64,000 bases of DNA from positions 1 to 64,000 of the IMG/VR virus record IMGVR_UViG_3300017991_000005; one strand, 5' to 3'. The position numbers and the translations under genes were made by a program. The notes under the pieces were generated by a model. That model was given only the letters and a program-made list of their open reading frames with translations. It was not told the DNA's origin and ran no database searches. Within the stretch, counting starts at the first letter, position 1, and every line of letters starts with the position of its first letter. Shown here piece by piece: positions 52,678 through 60,288 of the stretch. The DNA is from a virus.

Positions 52678-52970
52678 CCCTGGCCTCCGAACTCGATGCT
52701 CTCCTTGCCGGACACGACCGTGCAGCGCCAGTTCACAGAGAGCCGGATGGAGTCGGTCAGGACGAAGCAGGCAGCGGCCGGGAGGCGCCGAAACGCCCAG
52801 ACCTCGCCGCTCTCGTCCACGAGCTCGAACTTCGAGACCTTGATGGGCCCCGTGTAGAAGGGGAAGTCCGCCACGTCGTGGACGAGGACCTCGGTGGGGC
52901 TCACCTTCTCGACGTGCTTGGCCTCGGCCTGGAGCTCCGGGTCCTCGTTCAATCGGATGAAGTAGCGCAC
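52674..52970 (-). CDS. Small beta-rich hypothetical protein
   Basis: A 98-residue protein starting with GTG at 52970, overlapping the upstream gene by 22 bases. Strand-rich segments (TEVLVHDVADFPFYTG, KFELVDESGEVWAFRRL) suggest a compact fold. The function is unknown. Confidence 0.6.
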   Translation of the reverse strand: MRYFIRLNEDPELQAEAKHVEKVSPTEVLVHDVADFPFYTGPIKVSKFELVDESGEVWAFRRLPAAACFVLTDSIRLSVNWRCTVVSGKESIEFGGQG

Positions 52971-53233
52971 GGGCTTTCGTCCTCCTTGTAGGGAACCGCC
53001 CACTCCGGACGATTCAGGTGCTCGGCGGCGAAACGGGCGAGCTCGCGCCCGGCCGAGTGGGCCGCATCCTCGATGAGGCCGAGAGGGAGGGTCTCGATGT
53101 CGCCCCTGCGCCTCAGTCCGAGCTGACCGCACACGAGGCCCGCGCTCCAGTCCGAAAGATCGCAGCCGCCATGCCCCTTCCACTGCTTCCAGGTCAGGGC
53201 GCGGCCGGTAGGGCTCAGGTGGTACAGCATCAT
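52949..53233 (-). CDS. Small hypothetical protein, first gene after a strong promoter
   Basis: A 94-residue protein. The ATG at 53233 has a GGGG ribosome site three bases upstream; an in-frame GTG lies at 53245, very near the predicted transcription start. Contains GLVCGQLGLRRRGDIETLPLGLIEDAAHSAGRELARF. It resembles no known family. Its place straight after a near-consensus promoter means early, strong expression. Confidence 0.6.
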   Translation of the reverse strand: MMLYHLSPTGRALTWKQWKGHGGCDLSDWSAGLVCGQLGLRRRGDIETLPLGLIEDAAHSAGRELARFAAEHLNRPEWAVPYKEDESPCATSSD

Positions 53234-53256
53234 TTTCCCCTTCACTCGACGCTCAT

Positions 53257-53285
53257 ATTATGGGGTCTCACGGTCCGCTTGTCAA
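53257..53285 (-). promoter_or_regulatory. Strong sigma-70-like promoter
   Basis: The minus strand has TTGACA (53280-53285), a 17-nt spacer and CATAAT (53257-53262). The 5' part TTGACAAGCGGACCGTGA is nearly identical to the promoter at 61.85 kb, so the phage uses a repeated promoter cassette. Confidence 0.8.
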
Positions 53286-53308
53286 CGGAAATTTACAGAT
53301 AAATATGA

Positions 53309-53340
53309 GAGCCCGTCCACGGAGTACGCGGGCGGGCTCA
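53309..53340 (-). terminator. Hairpin upstream of the strong promoter, possible terminator
   Basis: GAGCCCG and CGGGCTC arms with a 17-nt loop, followed on the minus strand by the T-rich TCATATTTATC. It would insulate the following promoter from upstream transcription. There is no clean T-run. Confidence 0.4.
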
Positions 53341-53377
53341 ATGAAGAAAAAAGCAACCGACTTTTCCCAGTCCGAGC

Positions 53378-53857
53378 CTACCCTCCCGCCCCGCTGTCGT
53401 CAAGATTCTCCTCTCCCTCCAGGAGGACCACGGTGTTCAGGAGGATCGCTTTGAGCTGATTCGTGATGCCGAACCTGTCCGCGTTGATTTCGATGCTCCG
53501 CCGGATGTCGCCGTCCTCATGGCGCTCGCTGGCGGCCTTCCAGTCGGCGAACATCTCCAGGAGGTCCACGAGGTTCATGCCCGCGACACCATCGAAAAAG
53601 TGCTCCGGGTGGTGCCGATTGCACTCGTAGTGGTGGTCCAGGGCGGGCTTCATGTCCGCCAGGAAGCCCTTGTACTCGTCGCTCCCGAAGGTGGACCCGG
53701 CCAGCTTCGGCGTGAACTCCTCGAAGACCTCGGCCTCCGGGCTCTGGAGCTTCGTGAGGTCGTGGGTGCTCCCTCGTGCGTCGAGAAGCACCATGAAGAG
53801 CCTGAGAAGCCGCCGCACGCGCCTGATATGCTTGTGTGTGTCCTGTTTCCAGTCCAT
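53378..53857 (-). CDS. DUF5662-like HD-type protein
   Basis: A 159-residue protein with the pattern of the DUF5662 phage family: STHDLTKLQSPEAEVFEEF (His32-Asp33), DHHYECNRHHPEHF near residue 75 and NLVDLLEMFADWKAASER near residue 96. The HD...HH..N.HH arrangement suggests a metal-dependent phosphohydrolase, with nucleotides as possible substrates. Here the usual LHH start of the second motif is altered. Activity has not been established for the family as far as I know. It lies 10 bases after the DNA methyltransferase gene. Confidence 0.7.
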   Translation of the reverse strand: MDWKQDTHKHIRRVRRLLRLFMVLLDARGSTHDLTKLQSPEAEVFEEFTPKLAGSTFGSDEYKGFLADMKPALDHHYECNRHHPEHFFDGVAGMNLVDLLEMFADWKAASERHEDGDIRRSIEINADRFGITNQLKAILLNTVVLLEGEENLDDSGAGG

Positions 53858-53867
53858 GGTGGTGTCC

Positions 53868-54668
53868 TCAAGGAAGGATGGTCTTGAGGGCCTCCCGCGC
53901 CTCTTCTGAGGCGTGGACATACGCCCCCTTGTTCACCTCGAACCCGATCACCTTGCGCCCCAGGCGCAGGCCCTCGACGTAGGTGGTCCCGTTGCCCACG
54001 AAGGGGTCCAGAATCACGTCGCCGAGGTTCGTGGTCATCTCGATCACCCGCCGCACCAGGGCGTTCGGGAGCTTCGTGATGTTCTTGACCCGGCCGGGCT
54101 GGTACTCGCGCTTGATGTCCCACACGTCCTGCCGCCACAGGTAGTCCGCCCGGCGCTCGTCCCGGTCGTACTCGTGGTCGTTCCCCAGGAGCCGGTTGAA
54201 GGTCCGGCGGCCGTCCGGCGGCTTGCAGGCGTAGAACATCTCGTAGTGGGAGGTCACGAGCTTCCGCGTGGTCCACACGCCGAAGTTGTACTTCCAGACC
54301 ACCTTGTTCAGGAGCTTGAACCCCTGGGCGAGGAGGGCCTCGTGGACCACGTGGGCGTGGGTCCACCCGGACATGACCCAGAGGCCGCCGCCGGTCCGGA
54401 GGACGTAGTACGCCGCCCGGAGCCAGTCCTCGGTGAACTCCTTGTACCGGAGCGGGTGGATTTCGGTGTAGCCGTCGAGGACGTACTCTTTCTTGCGGTT
54501 GTACGCCTTCTCGATCTTGCCCCCGGCCATCTGGGCGAGGCCGAAGGGAGGGTCCGCGAACACGAGGTCCACAGACCCGGCCTCCATCCGCGCCATGCCC
54601 TTGATGGCGTCGCCGAGGACGAGCCACCCGTGCTCGTGCCCGTTCAGCTTGAAGGTTCGCCTTGGCAT
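53868..54668 (-). CDS. DNA adenine-N6 (or cytosine-N4) methyltransferase, beta class
   Basis: A 266-residue enzyme with catalytic motif IV DPPF (residues 39-42) preceding the SAM-binding motif DPFVGNGTT (about residue 221), the beta-class order. DPPF favours adenine-N6 methylation. The intervening region holds the target-recognition part (YNFGVWTTRKLVTSHYEMFY). It probably protects phage DNA from host restriction, or marks it. No partner restriction nuclease of the standard type is adjacent. Start: ATG at 54668, overlapping the preceding gene by 25 bases. Confidence 0.9.
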   Translation of the reverse strand: MPRRTFKLNGHEHGWLVLGDAIKGMARMEAGSVDLVFADPPFGLAQMAGGKIEKAYNRKKEYVLDGYTEIHPLRYKEFTEDWLRAAYYVLRTGGGLWVMSGWTHAHVVHEALLAQGFKLLNKVVWKYNFGVWTTRKLVTSHYEMFYACKPPDGRRTFNRLLGNDHEYDRDERRADYLWRQDVWDIKREYQPGRVKNITKLPNALVRRVIEMTTNLGDVILDPFVGNGTTYVEGLRLGRKVIGFEVNKGAYVHASEEAREALKTILP

Positions 54669-55393
54669 CCCTCCTCCTTCTCCTTGCGCTCGCGCTCGGC
54701 CTGCCACTCGCGGTCCAGGTTCCACAGGAAAGCAGCGAAGTTCGCCACACCGACCCACTTGCCCTGCTCCGCGTGCACGTGGAGCTCGTGCATGAGGAAG
54801 TCGCGTTGCTGGGGGTCGTCCCACCCCTCCTTGCCATCCTTCTCGGCCCTGAGCACGTCCAGGAACATCTCCCCGCAGAACTCGTGCATGGTGGTCGCCA
54901 GGGACTCATCCCGCCTTGCCAAGTCGCACCGCGCCGCGAACACGCTCTTCGGCCCGTGGACGTGGATCGGGTCCTCTTTGAGAACCACGCTGGGGTCTTG
55001 CTCCGGGCCCGTTTCGGGCTTGGCGTAGAGCTTCTCGGTCATCTCTCGAAAGAGCCGGGCGAGACGGCGTACGAAGTCGCCCCGGAAGCGGGGGTGTCGG
55101 AGGTCAATAGCCGGGTCCCTGGACAGGGAGTCCAGGAGGTCGGCGACAGCCCGGACCCTCCCCTCCTCGTCGAGGCCGGGCCACCGGATATACACCGGCT
55201 CCGGCTCCTTCTTTTCCTCGTCCCAGCGGTCGATCTTGAAGAGGTGCTTTCCGTCCATGGCGAAGAACTGGTCCACAGTGCGGACCGGATCGTCGTCGTC
55301 CCCGTTGCCGGTCAGGCCCGTGGTCTTGATGACCTGGAGGACCTCGACCTCCCGCACGGGCTGGGGCTCGGCCGGGAATCCCTCCCGTTTCAT
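54644..55393 (-). CDS. Hypothetical accessory protein
   Basis: A 249-residue acidic protein without a recognised family. Contains a beta-rich start (VREVEVLQVIKTTGLTGNGDDDD), a helical middle (DFVRRLARLFREMTEKLY) and an aromatic C-terminal helix (WVGVANFAAFLWNLDREWQAERERKEKEE). It is coupled to the gene before by ATGA and to the methyltransferase by overlap. Confidence 0.6.
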   Translation of the reverse strand: MKREGFPAEPQPVREVEVLQVIKTTGLTGNGDDDDPVRTVDQFFAMDGKHLFKIDRWDEEKKEPEPVYIRWPGLDEEGRVRAVADLLDSLSRDPAIDLRHPRFRGDFVRRLARLFREMTEKLYAKPETGPEQDPSVVLKEDPIHVHGPKSVFAARCDLARRDESLATTMHEFCGEMFLDVLRAEKDGKEGWDDPQQRDFLMHELHVHAEQGKWVGVANFAAFLWNLDREWQAERERKEKEEGCQGEPSS

Positions 55394-56250
55394 GCTTCCT
55401 CCTCTCCGCCCTCTTCGGGCGCTTCGTCCGGCGAGACTTCCTTCCACTCGCCGAGGGGCGTCATGTTGCACAGCTCGGCGAGCTTGTCGGCGTCGCGCAT
55501 CTTGGCCGCCGGGGCGAAGACCACGTACACCTCGTCCCCGCCTTCCTGGACCCGGCGCTCCACACCGATCCCGTTGCCGACCTTGACGACGGTCTGCTCG
55601 AACCGGATGCCCGCCATGAGGAAGGAGCACCCGTACTCCCTGACCATATCGTCCTGCCAGCCCGGCTCCTCCTGGTCGGGGACGGGCTCGGCGCGGGGGC
55701 GGTCGCCTGGGCCCTCCATGATCTCGTCGTCGATCTCCTCGGCCGTCGCCACGGGGCCCTCGTGGTCCTCCGGGAGGCCGAACCGGGCCTTCCCGATCTG
55801 GGCCGTCACCTGGGCTCCGAAGTCCTTGATGAGGTAGGCCAGCCGGGCGAGGTACTCGGCCGTGGTCTCCTGGGGCTTCCGCATGAGGGCCTCGTGGCCC
55901 ACGGTGCAGATGCCCAGGCCGGAGCGGGCCGCGTCGTACTTGCCCTTGTAGTACCGGTAAGCCTCGGCGACGACCTCGAAACGGTCCGAGATTTCGTCCT
56001 CGCCGAGGGGCTGGGGGCCCTGGCCGGTCTCCTCGATCTGGACGTACCGCTCCGCCAGGGCGAGGAGCCGAGGCGTCGGGGGCTGCATGAGGCGGTCCAG
56101 GAGGGCCTTGTAGTATTGCGTCACGCGGAGGAGGGACACGACCTCGTGCATGGCGGCGTTCGCCAGCTCTCCGGCGCTCTCGGCCGCCTTGGCCTCCAGC
56201 GCCTCGGCGTCGGCGAAGACCTCCGGCGGGGGAATCTCGATCCTGTGCAT
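55390..56250 (-). CDS. Hypothetical helical accessory protein
   Basis: A 286-residue protein from the ATG at 56250. It is mostly helical in the first 190 residues (AEALEAKAAESAGELANAAMHEVVSLLRV...), has an acidic Pro-rich linker (about 195-215), and a beta-rich C-terminus (FLMAGIRFEQTVVKVGNG...DEVYVVFAPAAKM). The layout of helical domain, linker and small beta domain suggests an adaptor. No family is recognised. Confidence 0.6.
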   Translation of the reverse strand: MHRIEIPPPEVFADAEALEAKAAESAGELANAAMHEVVSLLRVTQYYKALLDRLMQPPTPRLLALAERYVQIEETGQGPQPLGEDEISDRFEVVAEAYRYYKGKYDAARSGLGICTVGHEALMRKPQETTAEYLARLAYLIKDFGAQVTAQIGKARFGLPEDHEGPVATAEEIDDEIMEGPGDRPRAEPVPDQEEPGWQDDMVREYGCSFLMAGIRFEQTVVKVGNGIGVERRVQEGGDEVYVVFAPAAKMRDADKLAELCNMTPLGEWKEVSPDEAPEEGGEEEA

Positions 56251-56252
56251 GT

Positions 56253-56915
56253 TCACTCCTTGGAACGGGCCTGCTGGGGGTCCATCCCGAAAAGATGCCG
56301 CGCCATGGCTCCCCAGTGCTTCTCGATCCACTCCGAGTCGGCGAGGATCACAGGGAGGGGCACCGGCATGTAGTTCATGACCTCGACGCAGACGTTCCGG
56401 CCGGGGATCGTGCTGAGGGGGAAGGGCACGCCCGCGTCGTCCCAGGCCACGGGGTTATTGTGGACGTGGCCGTAGAGGTAGGGCCACTTGATGTTCGTGT
56501 GGGGCTCGTGGGAGACGACGACGGACCGGAACCACTCCTTGAAGTGGGGGAGGAGGGCCCTGGGGTCCGAGTCGATCTTGGCGCACACGAAGGCGGCCGG
56601 GTAGTCCGGGTCGTCGATGCTGACGCCCCTCCCGTGCTCATTGAGGACGAGCGTGGCCCCGCACCGTTCGAGCCACCGGGCGCTCTGGTCGTGGTTCCCC
56701 TTCAAGATGATGAGACGGCCGGGGAGCTCCTTCACGATGGCCGCCATGCGCTCGGCGTTCTTCCAGCCGAGGTCCCCCAGGTGGAGCACCGTGTCGCCGG
56801 GCCCCACGATGCGCTTCCAGTTCCGGATGATGAGGTCTTGCCAGCCCTTCGGCCGGTTGCAGTAGACCTCGATCTTGGCGTGGTCGAAGTGGGTGTCGGA
56901 AATGACGTAGATCAT
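56253..56915 (-). CDS. Calcineurin-like metallophosphoesterase
   Basis: A 220-residue phosphoesterase with all five metal-binding blocks in order: DTH (7-9), GDLGW (47-51), GNHD (73-76), SHEP (135-138) and GHVH (149-152). This compact form is common in phages and bacteria and hydrolyses phosphodiesters or phosphomonoesters; the substrate is not visible. It could act on cyclic nucleotides, nucleic-acid ends or signalling molecules. Start: ATG at 56915. Confidence 0.85.
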   Translation of the reverse strand: MIYVISDTHFDHAKIEVYCNRPKGWQDLIIRNWKRIVGPGDTVLHLGDLGWKNAERMAAIVKELPGRLIILKGNHDQSARWLERCGATLVLNEHGRGVSIDDPDYPAAFVCAKIDSDPRALLPHFKEWFRSVVVSHEPHTNIKWPYLYGHVHNNPVAWDDAGVPFPLSTIPGRNVCVEVMNYMPVPLPVILADSEWIEKHWGAMARHLFGMDPQQARSKE

Positions 56916-56924
56916 GGTCCCCCC

Positions 56925-57515
56925 TCAGAAGGGTACGTCCTCGTCTTCGTCCTGCTCCTTGGGCGGCCGGGCCTTTCCATTCCCGCCTTGGGGAGCATCG
57001 AAGAGCCCTCCGTGGATGGTCCGAGCCACCGCGTCCCCCTCCCACCCCGGCGGGTGCATCGGGTCCGCGTGGAGGACGTACGCCTCGGTCTCCTCGTAGA
57101 CCTCCGTCGGGAGGACCGCGTAGGGCACCCTCCAGACCACCCCCCACTTCCCATAGTGGAGGACGTTGCCGCCCCTGGCCGTGCAATACACCTTGAGCTC
57201 GTTCTGGAGGATGTACTCCATGATCCGGTGGCCGGGCACGACGTAGACGTTGAGTTTCTTCCCATACGCTTGCTCGATGGTCTCAATGAACCGCTTCTTC
57301 CCCTTGTTCGGCCCCCTCGTGACTCTCCGGGTCGCCCTGTCGTAGGTCACCACCACGTACTGCTTGCCGAGCTGTTCGAGGAGCTGCCACGCCTGGACCA
57401 CGAAAGACCCGTGCTCGGCGGCCGAGCTCTTGATCTCGAACCGGTCATCTTCCTTGATCCCGAAATGCTCCCGGCAGAACTCCTCACCGAGTCGCCCGGA
57501 GCGGTGCGATCTCAT
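56925..57515 (-). CDS. Possible PD-(D/E)xK-type nuclease
   Basis: A 196-residue protein. The N-terminal SGRLGEEFCREHFG..DDRFEIKSSAAEHGSFVVQAWQLLEQLGKQYVVVTY has a candidate E-x-K active site (FEIK) followed by a helix with Gln, as in PD-(D/E)xK nucleases. The C-terminal part has Trp/Tyr-rich strands and a very acidic end (QDEDEDVPF). The start is the ATG at 57515; an upstream extension would overlap the preceding gene. Nuclease assignment is tentative. Confidence 0.45.
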   Translation of the reverse strand: MRSHRSGRLGEEFCREHFGIKEDDRFEIKSSAAEHGSFVVQAWQLLEQLGKQYVVVTYDRATRRVTRGPNKGKKRFIETIEQAYGKKLNVYVVPGHRIMEYILQNELKVYCTARGGNVLHYGKWGVVWRVPYAVLPTEVYEETEAYVLHADPMHPPGWEGDAVARTIHGGLFDAPQGGNGKARPPKEQDEDEDVPF

Positions 57516-57546
57516 ATTGTGTTCCCACGGACTGTCCACCGTGCGA

Positions 57547-57735
57547 TCACCCCTTGAAGGGCTGCCTGGGGCGCCCGAAAACAGCGTCATGAATCGTGTA
57601 GAGCAGGTGGTCGATGAACAGGGCGAACCGGTGCACCGGACCGGGGGCGCACGCCCGACGGATGTCCTGGGCGATCTCCTCGGCCACCCTCTGGGGGTCC
57701 CTGGAGACCGCGCTTCCAGCTTCGATGATCCTCAT
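57547..57735 (-). CDS. Small hypothetical protein
   Basis: A 62-residue helical protein (RVAEEIAQDIRRACAPGPVHRFALFIDHLLYTIHDAVFG). No family is recognised. It lies 12 bases from the gene before it and has a GGAGG-type ribosome site. Confidence 0.6.
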   Translation of the reverse strand: MRIIEAGSAVSRDPQRVAEEIAQDIRRACAPGPVHRFALFIDHLLYTIHDAVFGRPRQPFKG

Positions 57736-57747
57736 GGCCCCTCCTCC

Positions 57748-57924
57748 TCAGTTCAGGGAGGGCTTGGCGAGGCGCCGGTTCCGGCGGACTCGCTCCTCCC
57801 GGCACTTCGAGCACTCCACCCTGACAAGCCACCCGATGAGCTTCCCCTTGATCTTCTTGGGCTTCTTGTCGCCGTCGCCCTTCCCCGGCTTCGTCGAGAA
57901 GTCCCCGAATCCGAATACTGTCAT
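57748..57924 (-). CDS. Small basic zinc-knuckle-like protein
   Basis: A 58-residue basic protein with a Lys/Gly-rich centre (KPGKGDGDKKPKKIKGK) and one C-x-x-C (VECSKCREERVRRNRR). The Arg-rich tail suggests nucleic-acid binding. Its ATG overlaps the preceding stop by ATGA. Confidence 0.6.
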   Translation of the reverse strand: MTVFGFGDFSTKPGKGDGDKKPKKIKGKLIGWLVRVECSKCREERVRRNRRLAKPSLN

Positions 57925-58376
57925 GATCCCACTCCATCCGGCAGCACCACCGCCGGGATGCTCTCGGCCGCCTCGTCGTTCGACTCCTCCGCGAGGAGGA
58001 AACCATTGATGCGGTAGCCGTCGAGCACCTGATCCTCCGGGCCCAGGGCTCCCTGCCCGACCGTGACGAGCTTGAACCGGCCCACGAGGCGCACCACGTC
58101 GTCGGGCGAGAGGCCCTTGAGTGGCGCCACATCCCCGAAGAGCCGCCCCTGGACCCGGAGGATGTCGTCGTCCCCGATCCACAGCCGGTTGACCTCGCCC
58201 ACGGCCTTGTTCAGCGAAATCATGGGGCCGCCCCAGTCGTCCGTCTCCGTTACCACCAGGAGGATGGTGTCCCCAGCCTCCTTGATCGCCGTCTCGACGA
58301 TCTCGCGGGGATAGAGGCGCCCGACCTTGTTCGGTCGGTTCACTCGAAGCACCGCCGCTGTGAAAATGAAGTTCAC
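57921..58376 (-). CDS. Prohead-protease-fold protein lacking catalytic residues
   Basis: A 151-residue protein with a GTG start overlapping the upstream stop (GTGA). Its segments align by eye with the phage's own gp21-like protease: NRPNKVGRLYPREI with LKNRNGRIYPRSV; ISLNKAVGEVNRLWI.DDDI with SNLNLAAIKIEGLEI.PNGEI; FKLVTVGQGAL with LKIGISSRGHGS; YRINGFLLAEES with FVPEAFDLVAEPS. The His motif HLEHP is replaced by TETDDW, and the catalytic Ser by Val/Thr. It is therefore likely an inactive relative of protease-domain size, encoded among accessory genes. A regulator or inhibitor of the protease is one inference. Confidence 0.55.
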   Translation of the reverse strand: MNFIFTAAVLRVNRPNKVGRLYPREIVETAIKEAGDTILLVVTETDDWGGPMISLNKAVGEVNRLWIGDDDILRVQGRLFGDVAPLKGLSPDDVVRLVGRFKLVTVGQGALGPEDQVLDGYRINGFLLAEESNDEAAESIPAVVLPDGVGS

Positions 58377-59020
58377 GCCCCCTCCTTCCTGGGCTTGTGG
58401 TCGGCCCTGGGCCTCCCGCATCCGGCGCAGATGGGCACTCCAGCGGGCGCCTCCCCACCGCCCGGCCCGGCCGGGTCGTAGTGGCCCGTAACGCTCTCCG
58501 CGTCGGGAGGGCACATGAGGGTCTTGTTCTCCAGGTGCTCGGCGATCTCGGCCGGGACCTTCGGGGCCCGCTCGGCGAGGAGCTGCGCCTTTTTCAAGGG
58601 GGTGATCCCGCTGGGGTGCTTCCACTTCCCCGTTGCCGGGTCCCAGACGCTCGAACACTCGGCGCAGATGAACCCGGTCATGAGGGGGCCGTCGTACCCC
58701 GCCCCACAGCCGGTGCACCGGACCACCAGGACGGCCTCCGGCTTGGCGCTCGCCCGCATGGCCGCGAGCTGCTTGATGTTCTCCACGAGGTCCTCGACGG
58801 TGCCCTGGCGGTCGTCGCCCTCCAGAGTCGGGAGGATGTCCTCGGCCGCCGCGAGGGCCTTGGCGAGGGCGAGATCGAGGTAGTGCTCGCCCACGGCCAC
58901 GAGAATGGACGGGTCGAACGCAAAGGGAGGGGCGTCGCCCACCATGATCTCGGCCTCTCCGGAGAAGTCGCTACTTACGTGGATGAGGATGCGGCCGTCG
59001 TCGCTCATGAAAGTCTGCAT
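58373..59020 (-). CDS. Zinc-ribbon hypothetical protein
   Basis: A 215-residue protein starting at the ATG at 59020 (GGAGG five bases upstream), with an in-frame GTG at 59032 as the alternative. After a beta/alpha N-terminal part come two zinc sites: CTGCG...CAEC near residue 105 and CPP...CAGCG near the end. The region between is helical (LKKAQLLAERAPKVPAEIAEHL). Unknown function. The upstream 14-mer at 59033 touches its ribosome site. Confidence 0.6.
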   Translation of the reverse strand: MQTFMSDDGRILIHVSSDFSGEAEIMVGDAPPFAFDPSILVAVGEHYLDLALAKALAAAEDILPTLEGDDRQGTVEDLVENIKQLAAMRASAKPEAVLVVRCTGCGAGYDGPLMTGFICAECSSVWDPATGKWKHPSGITPLKKAQLLAERAPKVPAEIAEHLENKTLMCPPDAESVTGHYDPAGPGGGEAPAGVPICAGCGRPRADHKPRKEGA

Positions 59021-59032
59021 GGGGTCCTCCAC

Positions 59033-59046
59033 CGTACGCGCTTACG
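59033..59046 (-). promoter_or_regulatory. 14-mer CGTAAGCGCGTACG between two genes
   Basis: An exact copy in the 27-bp gap between a coiled-coil gene's stop (59048) and the next ATG. With the copy at 45423 it shows a preference for positions just after a stop codon. Confidence 0.6.
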
Positions 59047-59047
59047 C

Positions 59048-59752
59048 CTACCGGCTCCGGCGCTTGCTCTTCACCTTCTTCCCCCGCTCCTTGTCCAAGT
59101 CGCGGAGGAGCCGGTCGTTCTCTTGCTTGAGGTTCACGAGGATCACCTTCTGCTCCTCGATATGCCGCCTGAGCTGGCATGCCGGGCAGACGCACTGCGC
59201 CGGGCGCTTCTCGTCGAGGTCGGCGTGCCGCTCGATGGCCGCCACCATGGCCGCCTCGCTCCCGGCCGACGCACCGCGCTTGTAGGCCGCGAGGAGGGGG
59301 GCGATCCAGTCTCCGTCCCGCGAGATGCTCGACGGTATCTTGTCGGTGGCACGGCCGGTCTCCTGGAGGTAGGGGCCGACAGGCGACGCCTTGACGGCGA
59401 GCCACTTATTCGCCGTCGTGCGCTCCTTCGACAGGCTCACCTCCAGGCCCTCGATCCGGTTCAGGAGCTTCTGCTTCTCCTTGGACACCCTCGACCGCAC
59501 CCGCTCCGTCTCCTCCTCCGCCGTCGCCGCCTTCGCCCGGTCCTTCGCTGCCGCCTGGGCCGCCCGCTCCAGGGCCTCCTCCAGGCGCTTCACCGTCTCC
59601 TTGAGCTGCCCGTACGTCGGCTCCGTCCGGACCGTGTTCTCCAGGACTTCCTTCTGCACCGCGAGGAGCGTTTCCTTTGTTTTCTCGGTCTCCTCGGAAG
59701 CGGCCGGTGCGGGTTCCATCGGCGTTGAATCCTTCGCGCTCTTGATCGTCAT
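59048..59752 (-). CDS. Coiled-coil protein with zinc knuckle
   Basis: A 234-residue protein. Long heptad-like helices at about residues 20-110 (LKETVKRLEEALERAAQAAAKDRAKA...) and 195-225 flank a central domain and a Cys cluster (CVCPACQ). It ends with a basic tail (KERGKKVKSKRRSR). The codon pattern marks this frame as the true one where it overlaps the upstream ORF. Probably a scaffold or DNA-associated protein. No family is recognised. Confidence 0.65.
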   Translation of the reverse strand: MTIKSAKDSTPMEPAPAASEETEKTKETLLAVQKEVLENTVRTEPTYGQLKETVKRLEEALERAAQAAAKDRAKAATAEEETERVRSRVSKEKQKLLNRIEGLEVSLSKERTTANKWLAVKASPVGPYLQETGRATDKIPSSISRDGDWIAPLLAAYKRGASAGSEAAMVAAIERHADLDEKRPAQCVCPACQLRRHIEEQKVILVNLKQENDRLLRDLDKERGKKVKSKRRSR

Positions 59753-60260
59753 CTTCTCCCTCCTTGGCGACGGCCTGCGGCCTGAACATCGGGCAATCGG
59801 GCACGATACCCTTGGCGATCTTCTGGACTCGGCAGAGGGCGATGAGCCGCGCCTGCCGCTCGTGGATTTCCTCCAGGCTTCTCGGTTTCTCCTTGATGGG
59901 GTCCGCCGGGCCCATGCACCGCAGGCACGACCGCTCCACTCCCGCGAGCTCGTGGGCGAAGAGAGTGGTGTTCTCGGCCGCCGTGAGCCGCTGTATCTCG
60001 GCCTGGAGATGGGAGAGGCCGAAGGTGATCTCCTGCATGATCTTGTCGGCGTCCTCCCTGGGTTCCTCGGCGATCTCCTTCCCCATCACCGCCCGGCGGA
60101 TTTCGAGCATGTAAGCGGTGGGCTTCTGGGTCCGGACGGTCATGGCCTTGAGGCTGGACAGGAGGCGCACGCGCTCCTCCTTGAGCTTGAGGGCCTCCTC
60201 CCGGCGCTTCATGAGCTCCCCTTCGAGCTGGATGATTCGTTTTCCTCGTCTGTCTCCCAT
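59406..60260 (-). CDS. Coiled-coil protein whose frame overlaps the next gene by 347 bp
   Basis: An ORF of about 284 codons from the ATG at 60260 (GGAGG upstream). The first 170 residues look genuine: coiled coils (IIQLEGELMKRREEALKLKEERVRLL) and a CLRC pair. Beyond GEDDDQEREG the frame turns Gly-rich and unstructured while the overlapping frame is clearly coding. A natural overlap, a frameshift fusing the two genes, or a sequence error could explain it. If fused, the product would be one long coiled-coil zinc protein. A palindrome copy lies at its ribosome site. Confidence 0.5.
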   Translation of the reverse strand: MGDRRGKRIIQLEGELMKRREEALKLKEERVRLLSSLKAMTVRTQKPTAYMLEIRRAVMGKEIAEEPREDADKIMQEITFGLSHLQAEIQRLTAAENTTLFAHELAGVERSCLRCMGPADPIKEKPRSLEEIHERQARLIALCRVQKIAKGIVPDCPMFRPQAVAKEGEDDDQEREGFNADGTRTGRFRGDRENKGNAPRGAEGSPGEHGPDGADVRAAQGDGEAPGGGPGAGGPGGSEGPGEGGDGGGGDGAGAVEGVQGEAEAPEPDRGPGGEPVEGAHDGE

Positions 60261-60270
60261 CTTTTCCTCC

Positions 60271-60288
60271 ACTGTCGATACCGACAGT
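60271..60288. promoter_or_regulatory. 18-nt palindrome, loop variant, at a ribosome binding site
   Basis: ACTGTCGATACCGACAGT has perfect 7-nt arms and a changed loop. It spans from the stop of the 510-residue gene to the ribosome site of the next gene. Confidence 0.65.
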
